Positions 37,031 through 48,959 of a DNA stretch of 64,000 nt are shown here, piece after piece. The stretch comes from Castanea sativa. Taxonomy: Eukaryota > Streptophyta > Magnoliopsida > Fagales > Fagaceae. Within the stretch, counting starts at the first letter, position 1. Each line of letters begins with the position of its first letter. The notes under the pieces were generated by a model, which made no database searches, was not told the DNA's origin, and saw only the letters and a list, made by a program, of their open reading frames with translations. Position numbers and translations under genes: made by a program. Location of the stretch: contig NC_134013.1 in NCBI RefSeq assembly GCF_040712315.1, positions 65,496,001 to 65,560,000 on the forward strand, written 5' to 3'.

Positions 37031-37038
37031 TATAAATA
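37031..37038 (+). promoter_or_regulatory. TATA box of aspartyl protease copy 2
   Basis: TATAAATA lies 47 bp before the ATG in a context (CCACTATAAATAGGACTGCA) nearly identical to that before exon 1 of copy 3, supporting a conserved core promoter. Confidence 0.75.
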
Positions 37039-37258
37039 GGACTGCAGGAGTACAGGTTTTGAGCAAAAAACTAAACCATGGCTAGTCGCATCTCCTCCCT
37101 CCTTATGTGCATCCTCTATATCTATAGTTTCTCTGCTTTTCTATGCCTTCATGCCCATGAAGCAAGAGAGACTGCAGAAAACTACCACCTTCATCATTAT
37201 CATACTGTTCAAGTCAGCTCTCTAATACCATCAACTACCTGCAACGCTTCTAGCTAAG

Positions 37259-40200
37259 GTTTAATACACACACTCTCTCTTTCTACAATAATTAAGTTCT
37301 CTGATTGTATTATATGATCATCGTCATCATCACCGTTATTATTTATTTATTTATTTATTATTATTATTATTGTTGTTGTTGTTGTTTTCGCTTTTATTGT
37401 CACAGAACCTGTAAAACTATAAATTTGGGAGGAATGCAATATAGTCAAGTGGAGAAACCTAGTACAAGAATCGTAACAAAAAGAATGTTCATGGAACAAT
37501 GCAATAAGTCTAAGGACGTGGCATTTTTTCACAACTTTTGGAATTGATTGTTAAATAAAAAACATTTTTTGCAAGTTCTTTCTCACAATTATTGACATAA
37601 TTTATTATAATGGATGCATAATAAAAATTGCGTCAATATATAATAGATCCAAATAAAAGTAACATTGTTCCAATAAAAACTCACCAATTTAAAAGTTGTG
37701 GAAAAAATTTTTTTATGAAAAATATTAATTTTATCATAGCATTACTCCCAATTAATTTTCTTTATGTTGATAAGATTAAAACATGAGAGAAAAAAATCCT
37801 AATCAAAAGAATAAACTCATTACAAGAATTTAAAATAAGATTACTATTTAAAGTACACAATTATGAAATAGAACAATTTGAAATTATTTAGTAGAATAAA
37901 TCAAAATTCCATAATATCAGATATTGCAAAACACATTAGTATCTCTTCCATCAAAAGCTACATGCGGATCTTAGGTTTTTTCTGATTAAATAACGAAGCC
38001 TTTGTAAAAAAAAAAAAAACCTTTCATACGTTCTTAATATATTCTTTTTAGATATTAAAACCATTCTCTTTCTTGTAGATCATAAAAAGAATCGATTTGA
38101 GAGAGAAAGAGAGACATGTAATAAGGTATAAACAGAATCTGTTTATTTAATCCATCTAATTATTATAGAAAAAGTTTAAATGAAATTATTTTTTCTTTCC
38201 CCCTCGTATTAGAGAAAGTGCGGTTATACAATAAAAATTTGATATATGTGGTGTCGTATGTGCTATCAGTTTTGCATGCAACATGTCCATATATAACAAA
38301 ATTAGTAGTATGTATTCAATCTACCAACTCAATAAATTAAACTTGACCCGATTCAACCTATTTTTGATACATAATATTGGTTTTTTGTGATATGATGGAT
38401 TGGATGGATTGTAATTTTTTTTTTTTAAAGCTTGTTTGGGTCAGGTATGGGTTGAATTTTATTTTTTATACAAGTAACTAGACACTAACCATGCTATTAA
38501 TAATTTTTTGAAAATTTATTTATTTCGTTTATTTTGGATTTTGTGACTTTGTTTAAATTTATTTGTTTGATTTAGTTTAGTATTTTGAGTATTAGTTTTG
38601 ATAAAATTGTAATATTATTTTTCAATTTTATAAATTATATTCATTTGCTCAATAATGGGTTTAATGGTTGAATGAAAACCCACTTTTTTTAATTAGATAG
38701 AACAAAATAGCTGACAACCCAACCTAACCTAACTCGAATCTATGGGTGACCCTACAGGAGGGGTTGGAATTAGTTTTCAAAACTATCATAGGTTAAGTTC
38801 GGTTATAATTTCTCAATCTAAAAGATGTGGAATTGGGTTGAAAATACATCAAATCCAATCCATACAAACCCTTAAATATATATAACTCTTTTTTCTTTTC
38901 ATTTTTCACCACATATAGGCATATCACATATGTTAATTTTTATTATGATGCCTCAAATTGATTGGATATTAATTGAGTGTGTGTTGTATGAGTATATGAT
39001 GAGTCTCACGTCGAGCATATATTGAGGTAATCTAGACGTTATTAACAAATATTACATCTTTGACCAACATATATAATAGCTATTAGCAAGGAGCATTCTC
39101 CAAACATAATACACAATCCTTTCTCATCTAGAAATTTTAAAAAAATTTGGTATATAATGTGAAATATTATATAATTTTGAGTTTTTTTTTTTTTTTTGGA
39201 CTGTTGCACGTACTCACTATAAATATTTTTGTGGGGACAATTATTAGAATTTTATTATTATAAAAAATAGAATTATTTTCAATTTAAAAACCTATTGTAG
39301 ATAAATAAACATGCCTTTCTAAATGCTACCTTAAAACAAAACCAATGAGATTTTTTTTTTCCCCTTTTTTGCTTCCTTTAAATGTAGTCTTCAAAAAAAT
39401 TTTTTTGAAAAGACTACGTTCCTTATTACTTTTCCATAAGAAGACAAGGCCCGGCCCCTCCCCAAGATATTCCATGGAGATTTGAAGTGCTCGATCTGCG
39501 ATGATACCAAATCTTGGGCTTCCAAGTTCTTTTAGATGGATCCAAGAGAAGTCATTAGGGCTGTTATGTGCTAGCCAGATGGTCTTTGTAGTCTGCCATG
39601 TCAGGGTTGTTTTGCTGTAATGTGCGTTTGACATCAGTTTTTTCTTTCAACTTTTAGCTTTAAGGTACAAAATTACAATTATTTAAAACTCTTTTTCTTC
39701 GAAATACAAATATATTTCAATACACTTTTTTTTTTCTTTTTTTTCTTTTTTTTATACAAGATAGAATTTCTATTCTAACATAATCTAAGTGTATATATGT
39801 GTGAAGCTTCATCCTGGAGACTTGAACCCCGACCCTTACCCCCCACACCCCACAAGCATTTATATTTGTAAAGGGACCACCACACCAAAGGGGAGCGGTG
39901 GTATTTCAATACACTTTTAACAAAACTAATTAGCAAAAAGTTAAATAAGCTAACGTGAAACATACACTAAGAACAAGAGAGGGAAAAAGAAAAATAACGA
40001 AAGAGATGAATTAGATTCTAATTACATTTCAATTTTGTGTTCGGTAATTACCGATTAATTTAATGCTAATTGTCTTTATAATTTAAATGGACTTCAAATA
40101 TTTGTGACAAATTTCATCATCTCTAATTTTGTGTAAAGTGTCTTGTCATGTAGATTCATGAATCTAAACTTAAAAAATATAAAAATAGTTAGGAGCCTTA

Positions 40201-40711
40201 TAATTTAATTAGTTAGCACATTATGGTATTACTATTTCCAAAACATTCGAGATTCAAATCTCACATCTCCTATTTTAACTATCAAATTATCAAAAAATAT
40301 ATATACCAAATTTCTATGTAAAATTTTAATTGCGTAATAATTTTAACTTTTTTAAAACTTTTTTATATAAAAGAAAGTGGTGTCCTAACATTTAACTAAA
40401 CTATTTTAAGGCCATCTAAAACCATTTTCAGGAAACATTTATTTAATACTTTGACCAAAAAAAAAGAGAGAGAAAGAAGAAGAAAGAAAAGCCATATTTA
40501 TGACATTTATTTTCAAGAAATACAATGCTTATTTAGAAAATTAATAAAAATAATTTCTTGGACAGTAAGGTATCTAATTGATTAAATACAAGTTCAGCAA
40601 AAAAAAAATGATTAAATGCAAGAATTGTTTTGTTTTGATCCTCATTATATCCAATATTCATTTATGAATGTACTGTTCGAAATTCAAATTGATGATCCAT
40701 TTTAAGTTCAG
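37259..40711 (+). other. Intron 1 of aspartyl protease copy 2
   Basis: A 3.45-kb intron from GTTTAATACA to TTAAGTTCAG. Its first 1 kb aligns with sequence after exon 1 of copy 3 and lacks the transposons found there, acting as an empty-site reference. It contains a SINE near 39745. The minus-strand ORF at 39326-39634 is unrecognised and probably spurious. Confidence 0.75.
39745..39905 (-). mobile_element. tRNA-derived SINE copy in intron 1
   Basis: The plus strand shows T-rich tail complement, TATACAAGATAGAATTTCTA, GGAGACTTGAACCCCGACCC (box B complement), CACAAGCATTTATATTTGTA and CCACCACACCAAAGG (box A side). Confidence 0.65.
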
Positions 40712-41149
40712 GTCCTAAAAGGGAGGCATCCTTAACAGTGATACACAAATATGGCCCATGCTTTCAAAGCAACAAAGACCAATTATTGGTTCTTAATCAC
40801 ACTGAATTCCTCCTTCAAGACCAATCCAGAGTGAACTCAATCCACTCCAAGTTCTCTAAGAACTCAGATGGCAACAAATTAAGAGAATTTCAAGCCACCA
40901 CCCTTCCAGCTAAATCTGGTGGCACCATCGGTACAGGTAACTACATTGTCACCGTGGGCCTTGGCACTCCCAAAACAAATCAAACACTCGCATTTGACAC
41001 TGGTAGCGACCTTACCTGGGCACAGTGTAAACCATGCGCTAAACAGTGCTATCAGCAAGTAGACCCAATCTTTGATCCATCTAAATCCACATCCTACACC
41101 AACGTTTCATGTCCTACACCCTTGTGCTTTCAACTCACTTCTGCCACAG

Positions 41150-41783
41150 GTAAACCATATAAATATAATCTCATTCAACAAAATAGAAAGGATTTTGGTA
41201 CTATCACTACCTATTTTGGTAAATCAATTAAATATTTCATTTTTAACAAATTTTGCTTATTAAAATAATTTTCCTGTGATGTATTCTCTATCTAGCTAGT
41301 CAACATAACACTAACAGAATGATGCATTTAGAATCTCCAAAGTTTGGTGATTTTGACCTAAATTGGACGAAATTTCTTTTTAGGGGGGGGGGGGTGTTGG
41401 GGAGTTTGGTTTCGCTTCATTTCATGAAATATTATTAAGTAACTAGATATGTAGACTCGTCTAGTAAAATTAATAGTGTACTAAGCATTGCCCTTTTGCA
41501 AAAAGTAAATTGGAGAACTTCTTACCCAATAATTGAAAAAACACAAATTATTTAGAGACTAGGTAGAGTCACACATACACTTTTTTGAATTTTAACTTGT
41601 AAAGTTTGTTCTATAATAATAATTTTTTATCATCAAGTCTAAGATACCAATTAGTTTTTGATGTATTTGGGATTCGAATCCCAGATCTCTTATTTGACGA
41701 CAAAAATTTTTACCAAATGAGCTTAAGCAATAGTAAACTTGTTAATTTGATACTATAATTTTGAAATTTTATTCATGCTGCAG
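41150..41783 (+). other. Intron 2 of aspartyl protease copy 2
   Basis: A 634-bp GT-AG intron ending ATTCATGCTGCAG. Its last 240 bp match the sequence before the orphan exon of copy 1, showing copy 1 is a DNA-level duplicate, not a processed one. A G-run lies near 41383-41393. Confidence 0.8.
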
Positions 41784-42264
41784 GAAGCCCACGACAATGC
41801 TCCTCCAATTCAAAGTGCATATATGTTGTGCGATATGGTGACCGTTCATTTACAATTGGATATTTCAGCACAGAGAGGCTAACTATAACATCAGATGTGG
41901 TGGACAATTTCATATTCGGTTGTGGCCAAGACAACGAAGGCCTCTTTAAAGGATTTGCAGGGCTGCTAGGCCTTGGTCGCGGCCAAGTTTCCCTTGTTCA
42001 ACAAGCTGCTCAAAAGTACAAGAAGTTTTTCTCCTATTGTCTTCCTTCCACAATTAGCTCAATGGGATACCTTACTTTGGGAAAAGGCAGAGAAGTTTCG
42101 AATTCCTCAAAGTTCACACCTTTGTTAACGCTTTCTCAAGGGCCATCATTCTATGGCCTCAACTTGAGTGGAATAAGTGTTGGTGGACAAAGATTATCAA
42201 TTCCCACATCGGTTTTTTCGACTGCTGGTACTATAATTGACTCTGGGACAGTCATTACACGTTT

Positions 42265-42336
42265 GCCTCCTACGAGGTGGTATATTGTGTACCCGGCATA
42301 TATGCCGGGTACACAATATCATTTTCGGCCTCCTAC
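42265..42336 (+). mobile_element. Palindromic micro-insertion in exon 3
   Basis: The 9-bp GCCTCCTAC occurs at 42265-42273 and 42328-42336, flanking 54 bp whose core (42282-42319) is a perfect 38-bp palindrome: ATATTGTGTACCCGGCATA followed by its reverse complement. Copy 1 has a single GCCTCCTAC at the same place. The net 63 bp adds 21 residues without stop, just after DSGTVITRLPPT. A 9-bp duplication is the size made by Mutator-like transposases. Confidence 0.9.
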
Positions 42337-42936
42337 AGCATACAATGCATTGCGAACATCATTTCGAGAAAAAATGCGTAATTATCCGATGACAAGCTCA
42401 AGTTCTTCGCTATTTGATACATGCTATGACCTTAGCAAGAACCAATCTGTTTCGATTCCAAGCATAAGCTTTTTTTTCGGTGGTGGTGTGAGCATGGATT
42501 TGAACAAAGTGGGTATACTCTATGTATTGAGCCAAACAGAAGCTTGTTTAGCCTTTGCTGGAAATAGTAATCCAAGCAACATTGCCATTTTCGGGAATGA
42601 ACAACAAAAAGGATTAGAGGTGGTGTATGATGTTGTCGGAGGGAAGATTGGGTTTCGTCCCGGTGGGTGTAGCTAATGGAGTAATAGTAATAGGGTCATG
42701 CTAATTAACGAGTATCAGGACATTCGTTAGCATTTCTCATAGTAATAATATATATAATAAAGTGAGCGAGTGACAAAGAAAACCTTTGTGTTAGCTCGTG
42801 GTGAGAATTATTATGGATTGAGATATAATAAATAAATCCATTGATTTTATCAATGGAAATGTTAATGAAGGTCATTGGACATGATTAACTTGAATGTACT
42901 GTAATTATCAAATGTTTCTCTTAGACCTTTTGAGGA

Positions 42937-43130
42937 TGAATAATGCTTGTGTTACATAAAGTGGCACAACTTGTACCACAACTCACCTACGTGACGAGTT
43001 GTGAATGATAGAGAGGTGATGGTAGGTCCATGTGGGGTCACCTCTCTACCACTTACAACTCGCTGCATAGGCGAGTTGTGGTACAGATTGTGTCATTTTA
43101 TGTGACATTTTATGTGACACTAGCACAACT
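42937..43130. mobile_element. MULE-type MITE, family B copy 2
   Basis: Inverted repeats around GTGTTACATAAA / GTGTCACATAAA, then GCACAAC..GTACCACAACTC. Flanks TTTTGAGGA and TTTTGAGAA are a 9-bp duplication with one mismatch. The corresponding site 3' of copy 1 (GGACCTTTTGAAATAAGG, near 31688) is uninterrupted, so this insertion came after the duplication. Confidence 0.7.
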
Positions 43131-43139
43131 TTTTGAGAA

Positions 43140-43770
43140 TTTGTGATTTAGAAATTAGAAACATCCCAGTAAAATCCTCCATGTTTAAAATAAAATTTGA
43201 GCGAAATTAGAGGAAATCTATGTCAGAACTCCTCAAGTTCCTCTTCATTTATATAATGAAATTTTAGTTTTAATACATGTAAAAGTGAATATGGTGGTAA
43301 GTTCTTTTTTGACTGAAATGGTGTTAGGTTATTTAAAATCTTATTTTACCATAGAATGAATAATGATAACTGGTTTTAGGTTAGAATATACTAGTAACCC
43401 CAACGTAAAATTCTTAAAATCCCAAATGATTCATGTTTAAATGAATTATTTAATTATTGTTGTCCCTAAGATCTTACATGGATAAAAGAAAATAGTTCTA
43501 ATAAATTTTTGTTTATAAATGTTGAATACAACAATCAGAGTAAGGCCAAATGCATCTATATGCCAGATACAATGAATAATAAAACAAATAAAGTAGTTGC
43601 CACCATCTCTGCTTTCATTTTAATGAATTTTTAGTGATGGTATTCTAATAGGCATTGAATATTATGCTAAATTAACATAGAATTTTAGAGAATCATGAAA
43701 GTAAGATCATATTGTGCTAGCTCTTTAAAAGAATGAAATGTATTTATGTTTTTTTTACCATATTCCAAAC
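43140..43770. other. 3' flank of aspartyl protease copy 2
   Basis: Non-coding. It aligns with 31700-32098 downstream of copy 1 (shared TATGTCAGAACTCCTCAAG, TTAGAATATACTAGTAAC, TTTATAAATGTTG), marking the extent of the duplicated unit. Confidence 0.6.
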
Positions 43771-44297
43771 TGTTATGGTCACCACGACCACGTCCTTTTC
43801 CGCATTTGCCTCGAGGGTCTATGGTGGTCGAGAAAATAGAACAATGCGCACACAGTAAAATTACTTAACACAATGGGTTTGTTTCGAGGACAACCCAACC
43901 TCCGCAATGTTTTGGCTTAAAATTCACATGCCCATTCTTTATTCATTCATATATATAGGCTTACATCAAAACATTATAAACTACTATTGCTAAAAGATAA
44001 CAACGATAACAAATGGCTTATCACAAAGTTCAAACAACCAAAGGACAAACCCAACAATCCCAAGCGATAAATGATAAACCCAACAATCCTAAGTGATAAA
44101 CCTCACTAGATGAAGTAGTTTATTTGATAAGATAATCCTAAGAGATAGATGATAAAAGAGATAATTATAAAGTGGAGGTCCCAAGCAAGTCATGCCACTT
44201 TAAGCTTATCCTGTTGATGGTCCCGAGTTAACTCACTGAGTTGACTGCAAACTTGGCTCACTACCCATGCATGGGCTAAGTGCGGTGTTACGTAACA
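43771..44297. mobile_element. Solo LTR, family C
   Basis: A 527-bp element starts TGTTATGGTCACCACG and ends GTTACGTAACA, with an exact 5-bp target duplication CAAAC on both sides (43766-43770, 44298-44302). No internal retrotransposon sequence is present. Confidence 0.85.
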
Positions 44298-44447
44298 CAA
44301 ACTTTTATTTTTTAATAATTCGATAGTTACAACAAAGAGGAGGCAGGATTTAAATCCTAATTCTTTTCCTATATAAAAGAGAGCATACAATGCTACTCTT
44401 GGCATACTCCCCAATTCCCATTATACTTATGTTGTAAATTTGGATTT

Positions 44448-45473
44448 TGATAGGCCAAAAACATATTGACTCCTTGTGATGGATTAAATTGATTAATTAG
44501 CCAAGTTTATTAATTAATCAAATTAACATGCAAACGCGAGGCAGCACAAATAAATCACCAATAAACTAAGGTATGCAGCGGAAAATAAATGACACAGTAA
44601 TTTGTTTACGAATGGGGAAAACCTACACGGCAAAAACCCCACTGGATGATTTTAAGGTCACCACTCCTGAAACTCCACTATTATCACAACAAGCGGTTAC
44701 AAGTAAAGGAATATCAAGTACCTTACCAACCTACAGTTGAACCCTTACCCCAATATCCAATTGGTCTTGTTCAGTAGTGACAGTTTCTCCTTTCAATGCA
44801 CGGTTCCCAAGTACGTGACTAATCAATTGCGTGGATCCCAATACGCGACTTCAATCACCAACTAGAGAAGATTTGTTGGCTACAAAGTTCTTCAATTCAT
44901 CCACACGATGAAGATCAAGAAGATGCTTGGTTACAAAACCCTACGGTGCAAAGACACAGCAACTTCTTAACAAGAGAGATGAACTAGGGCAAGAACTTCG
45001 TTTAAAGTTACAATTTGCATGAATAAGGAATTCTCAATGCTTGTGCAACTTGCCACACTTTGACGGCCCTTAAAATAATCCTTTTATATGTCTAGGGTTA
45101 GGAGAAAAGAAGACCCAAAGACACATCCACGGATTAGAGTTAAAACAGAACTAGGAATCTGTTTTTCTTAAATCTCGACAGCTACAAGTGTCGAGGTGCT
45201 ATCGAGCTTCGGGGCTAGAACAGCTTCTTAAAGCTTGATAGATGCAGCTGTCGAGCCAGCTGTCGAGCTTTAATAAAGAGCACTTCTCAACTTGTTTCTT
45301 GGACAGACTTGCATGGCTTTAACACTTGATCTTGAAACCTTATTTCTTGAAGTATTAACCTCATCCTAAATCTACCCAATTACAAGTAAAGTGCGTTTTG
45401 ATAAATGATTAGCCAATTACATAAATAATGAATGACATATGTTCTAAACAAGTGAAACACATATGTCCTAACA
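44448..45473. mobile_element. Solo LTR, family A copy 2
   Basis: Starts TGATAGGCCAAAAACA, ends TATGTCCTAACA, with an exact 5-bp duplication GATTT on both sides (44443-44447, 45474-45478). Full-length similarity to 3015-4038. Confidence 0.9.
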
Positions 45474-45478
45474 GATTT

Positions 45479-45954
45479 CACATGTGAGGTGAGGGGGAAA
45501 TGGATTCTAAGAAAAAGTTAAAGAGATATTCCTAGTTTCCTTTAATTCTCAACAATCATCCAATTAATGATGGATAACCTGAGATAAGAAAACAAAGAGA
45601 AATGCCTACGAATTAAACTATACCCAGAATCAACCAATTTAATTAGGATACTCCGGTGGCAAATTCAGAGATAATTCTTTCAATAGAAAATTTGATAAAG
45701 TGTAAGCTTTCAATCTTCCATACATGTGCACTAGTACTACGGGCTCCCTGCTATTTATAAGAGACCTCTAGGTTGTATTATGAGGATTTCTTCCCCCCAA
45801 ATCTTTAGGTCATGTTGTCCTTCTCGTACATTTTTTTTTTTTTTGAATAAAAAAGAAGAGGTCTCTGGTGTGAGCTCATCGACCCCACGCCACGTGACAA
45901 TAATGGGCAATACTACATGTACCACACGAGCTGTTGAGGTTATCGCTCGAATCA
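45479..45954. other. Intergenic DNA, no gene seen
   Basis: No supported feature apart from a T run near 45831-45844; opposing ORFs around 45755-46022 are chance or repeat-derived. Confidence 0.4.
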
Positions 45955-46375
45955 AGGCGAAAATGAGCAAATGCCCATTTCGCGCAAAAAAAAATGGGCA
46001 AATGCCCCCTTTCCCAAACTAATTAGGGAAATGCCACTCTTTTGAAACTCGATTTTCTCAAAATTGAGTTTTAAAAAAAATATATATATATATTGGAGCC
46101 CTGTAGCGACGTTTTAAGGACCTATAGCAGCTTTTTGTAACTCGAGCTCCATGAACTCGAGTTCCATGCAATTTTTTTTTTTTTACCTATAACTCGATTT
46201 CATGAAACTCAAGCTCCAAAACGCCGCTATAGACTCCTTTAAACGTTGCTATAGGACTTAACTCAATTTTGAGAAAATCGAGTTTAAAAAGGACATTTCC
46301 CTAATTAGTTTGGGAAATTGGGCATAATGTTTTTTTTTTTTTTTTGCGCGAAAAGGTCATTTGCCCATTTTGGCT
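45955..46375. mobile_element. Foldback MULE-type element
   Basis: Ends AGGCGAAAATGAGCAAATGC and, on the other strand, AGCCAAAATGGGCAAATGAC; the arms continue through AAACTAATTAGGGAAATG and CTCGATTTTCTCAAAATTGA, so most of the 421 bp folds into a hairpin. The exact 9-bp duplication CTCGAATCA flanks it (45946-45954, 46376-46384). Confidence 0.85.
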
Positions 46376-46384
46376 CTCGAATCA

Positions 46385-47342
46385 CTCCTCTCTTTGTGCT
46401 GAAACAAGGACTCCTACCATCAAGTCACACCACTATGTGGTTGTCCTTCTCCTTGAGATGAATGGGACAGCCCAATCCATTTTGATTATGGGTTCTTATT
46501 AATATTGACCTCCCAATCCCACAACATGTGAATGAAATATGATTGGCTAATTAATGGAAGTTTTTCTCTAAACTATTATACGATTTAATTTCTTTTTCCT
46601 ATAAAATTTAATACCCAATTAGTGTTACAAAGCTGTTAATTTTCAATTATGAGAATAGATAATAATTTTGAGAAGCAATTGTTTTGCCGTACAAAATTCA
46701 GTCACGTATAAGAACTCAAATCATTCACGAAATTGATAAAGATAAATTATAACGCCATTGAAAAAGCCATAGGATTTTTTTTTTTTTTTTTTTGGGTAGA
46801 AAAAGCCATAGGATTAGGAATCCTATGGAACAGGCTTAAAACTCATGAATGTGGATGTGGCATACCAAGCATAAGAATTACATTCAGATTATGATTCCAC
46901 TTTTAGAAGTTCATTTCAACATTATCAGAGTTCTAATTTCTTTTGAATAAAAAGAGCAAAGCTAAATTGCTTCTATTGGCAAAATACAATGAAAACCAAC
47001 AAAAAAACAAAAGGGCAAATAAAGTAACTTCAAAGTTCAAACTGCCAGTGATCTACTTTGGTCACATTTGGTCTACTTCGGTCCAATTTGGTCCAATCAG
47101 TCAATTTTGGTCCCCTTCAATCAATTTTAGACTAATTGGGCCTTAAATTGATTTTTTTTTTTGTAAGTTGCCTTTTCAAGTTTAGCTCAAAAATTCTTTT
47201 TTTTTTCTTAATTTTTGGGTTGAAAAGTATGAAGTTATATTTGGGCTAAAACCTTTAGTTTTGAGTTAAAAAAAAAACAAACAAACAAACAAAATAGACA
47301 TTAAAAACTAGAAATATGAGCCCAAAAAATGCAATTAAAATT
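46385..47342. other. Intergenic DNA with TTCGGTCC repeat cluster 2
   Basis: Non-coding. At about 47040-47150 several GGTC.A(C/T)TTTGGTC(C) repeats occur, the same motif as at 28300-28590 and 47940-48615. Confidence 0.5.
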
Positions 47343-47919
47343 TGGGCAGTCCATTGAAACCCGTACCCGACCAACCTGAGGCAAATCGATCAATTCGTAC
47401 CTGAAACTGGCCGACCCGACACCGATGACGATTGGAAACGGGTCTCAACCTCCAGAAATCAAGACCGACGAGTCGGTTGGCTGGTTTGCTCTTCAAAATC
47501 CGATTCCAACCAATCCGACCGCCTATATATCGGAACACTCACCAATTTTCTCAGGTATGAGGATTTTCGATCATTTCTCGACAAATTCGTTGGGATCTCG
47601 TCAAGATCTCGACAGATCCATTGAGATCCGGTGAGATCTCTTCAAGATTTGATAAGTACAAGCTGAAATCTTGCTCGATCCGGCCATGTTTTGGCTAGAT
47701 CTAGCTCCGGCCAGATTTTAGCCAGTTCCGGCCTGATTTCGGCATTTTTCGTCTTCTCCGCCGCCGACCGACGACCGACCGATCCGGACCCGATATCCGA
47801 GTTGCCCAAATTGACTCATCTTACGGTCGGCGGAGGGTCTGAATGTTGGAGATCCAACGTGGTCGGGTCGGTTCCGGGTTGGGCACAAACCCAACCCGGA
47901 CCGACCCGTGGACAGGCCT
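47343..47919. mobile_element. DNA transposon-like element, 10-bp duplication
   Basis: A 577-bp GC-richer element bounded by TGGGCAGTCCA and, on the other strand, AGGCCTGTCCA. The exact 10-bp sequence AATTAAAATT occurs at both flanks (47333-47342, 47920-47929). An inner inverted repeat (GGGTCGG...CCGGGTTGGG with CCCAACCCGG...CCGACCC) lies near its right end. ORFs inside show no transposase motif. Confidence 0.6.
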
Positions 47920-47939
47920 AATTAAAATTATAAATATTC

Positions 47940-48615
47940 AAAAGTCTTATCCAATCCACATTGGTTCTATTTGACCTATTCTTTCTGATTCGGTCCATAC
48001 GGTCCTAATCTGTCCTATTTAGACCATTCTATCCACTAAAGTTACCATAACTTTTGAGTAGAGTTTGTAGTGTTAGAACCTATTTCCCTCTCCCTTGTGT
48101 GTGAGTGTGTTTGTTCCTCAAAAAAAAAAAAATCTATTCGGTCCGTTTAATCTTATTTAGTCCACTTTGGTCATATTCAGTCCATTTAGTGCATTGGCCT
48201 TATTTGGTCCACATTGGTCCTATTATGTCCAATTTGGTCTTATTTAGCCTACATCGATCCTATTTGGTCCATTATCGATCCTATTCGGTCCATTCTGTCC
48301 ACTTCGGTCCTATTTGGTCCACTTGGTCCTATTCGGTCTATTTTGTCCACTTTGGCTCTATTCGGTCCATTCTATCCACTTCGGTCCTATTCAGTCCACA
48401 TTGGTCTTGTTCAGTCCAGTATGTCCACTTCGATCCTATTTGGTCCCTTTTTATCCATTTTGTCCACTTCATTCTTATTCGGTCCCCTTCAGTCCTATTC
48501 AGTCGATCTTGTTTCTATTTCGTTCTATTCTATCCATTTGGTCCACTTTGTTCCATTTGGTCCAATTCGGTCCGTTTGACCACTTTGATCCGTTTCGGTC
48601 CACTTAAATCTATTT
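47940..48615. repeat. Degenerate short-period TTCGGTCC repeat, cluster 3
   Basis: The longest cluster, with dozens of variants of CCTATTCGGTCCA / CCACTTCGGTCC spaced about 10-13 bp. Because stops are rare in every plus frame, three overlapping ORFs (48105-48713, 48214-48579, 48314-48607) appear; they are repeat artefacts. Confidence 0.85.
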
Positions 48616-48959
48616 GTGTGCACTTACAAAATGGGAAAAGACATATTTGGGTTGAAAGAAAAATTAGTTTTCTTTACAATCAATACAATTTCTATCTTTT
48701 ATCTTATAAATAAATAAATAAATAAGCTAGTTTCGTGCCTAACTTTTGGGTTCTTTCAAGATCCAACTCTCAACTTCGAGTAGGCTTTAGCCTATTATTT
48801 TGATTTGGATTTATTCCCACATAATGGAAGGGAAAAAGAAAAAGAATTAAGAACCATGTCTCTTTCTTTGGAGCTCTTTTGGGTAATATGGAACAGTGGA
48901 CAATTAGCCCTCTAATTAGACATTTATTGTGGCCGATTTTTTTATATATTATTTTTCTA

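Larger units (their letters stand above)
37078..42676 (+). pseudogene. Nepenthesin-type aspartyl protease copy 2, three exons with lesions
   Basis: Plant A1 aspartic endopeptidase of the At5g10770-like group, expected in the secretory pathway. Exons: 37078-37258, 40712-41149, 41784-42676; phases agree (1 and 1). Without the early stop the product would be 503 residues. Exon 1 gives a signal peptide (SSLLMCILYIYSFSAFLCLH). Exon 2 gives the prosegment (VIHKYGPC) and the first active site, FDTGSDLTW (Asp near 40996). Exon 3 gives FIFGCGQDNEGLF, GLLGLGRGQVSLVQQAAQ, the second active site DSGT (42239-42250), and ends FRPGGCS. Two oddities: codon 60 is TAA (37255-37257), where copy 3 has AAA, and exon 3 has a 63-bp in-frame insertion. 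Exons 2-3 are otherwise open. Likely a pseudogene unless another first exon or splice site is used. Confidence 0.85.

Noticed and set aside
39326..39634. Minus-strand ORF of 102 codons in intron 1 of protease copy 2
   Set aside because: No recognisable family, no start context or splice structure; treated as chance or an unidentified relict.
31346..43130. The two family B MITEs as one insertion shared by both protease copies
   Set aside because: Flank comparison places them at different positions with different target duplications, so they are independent.
48105..48713. A 202-codon ORF and two overlapping ones
   Set aside because: They arise from the stop-poor TTCGGTCC repeat, occur in all three frames and have repetitive, low-information sequence.
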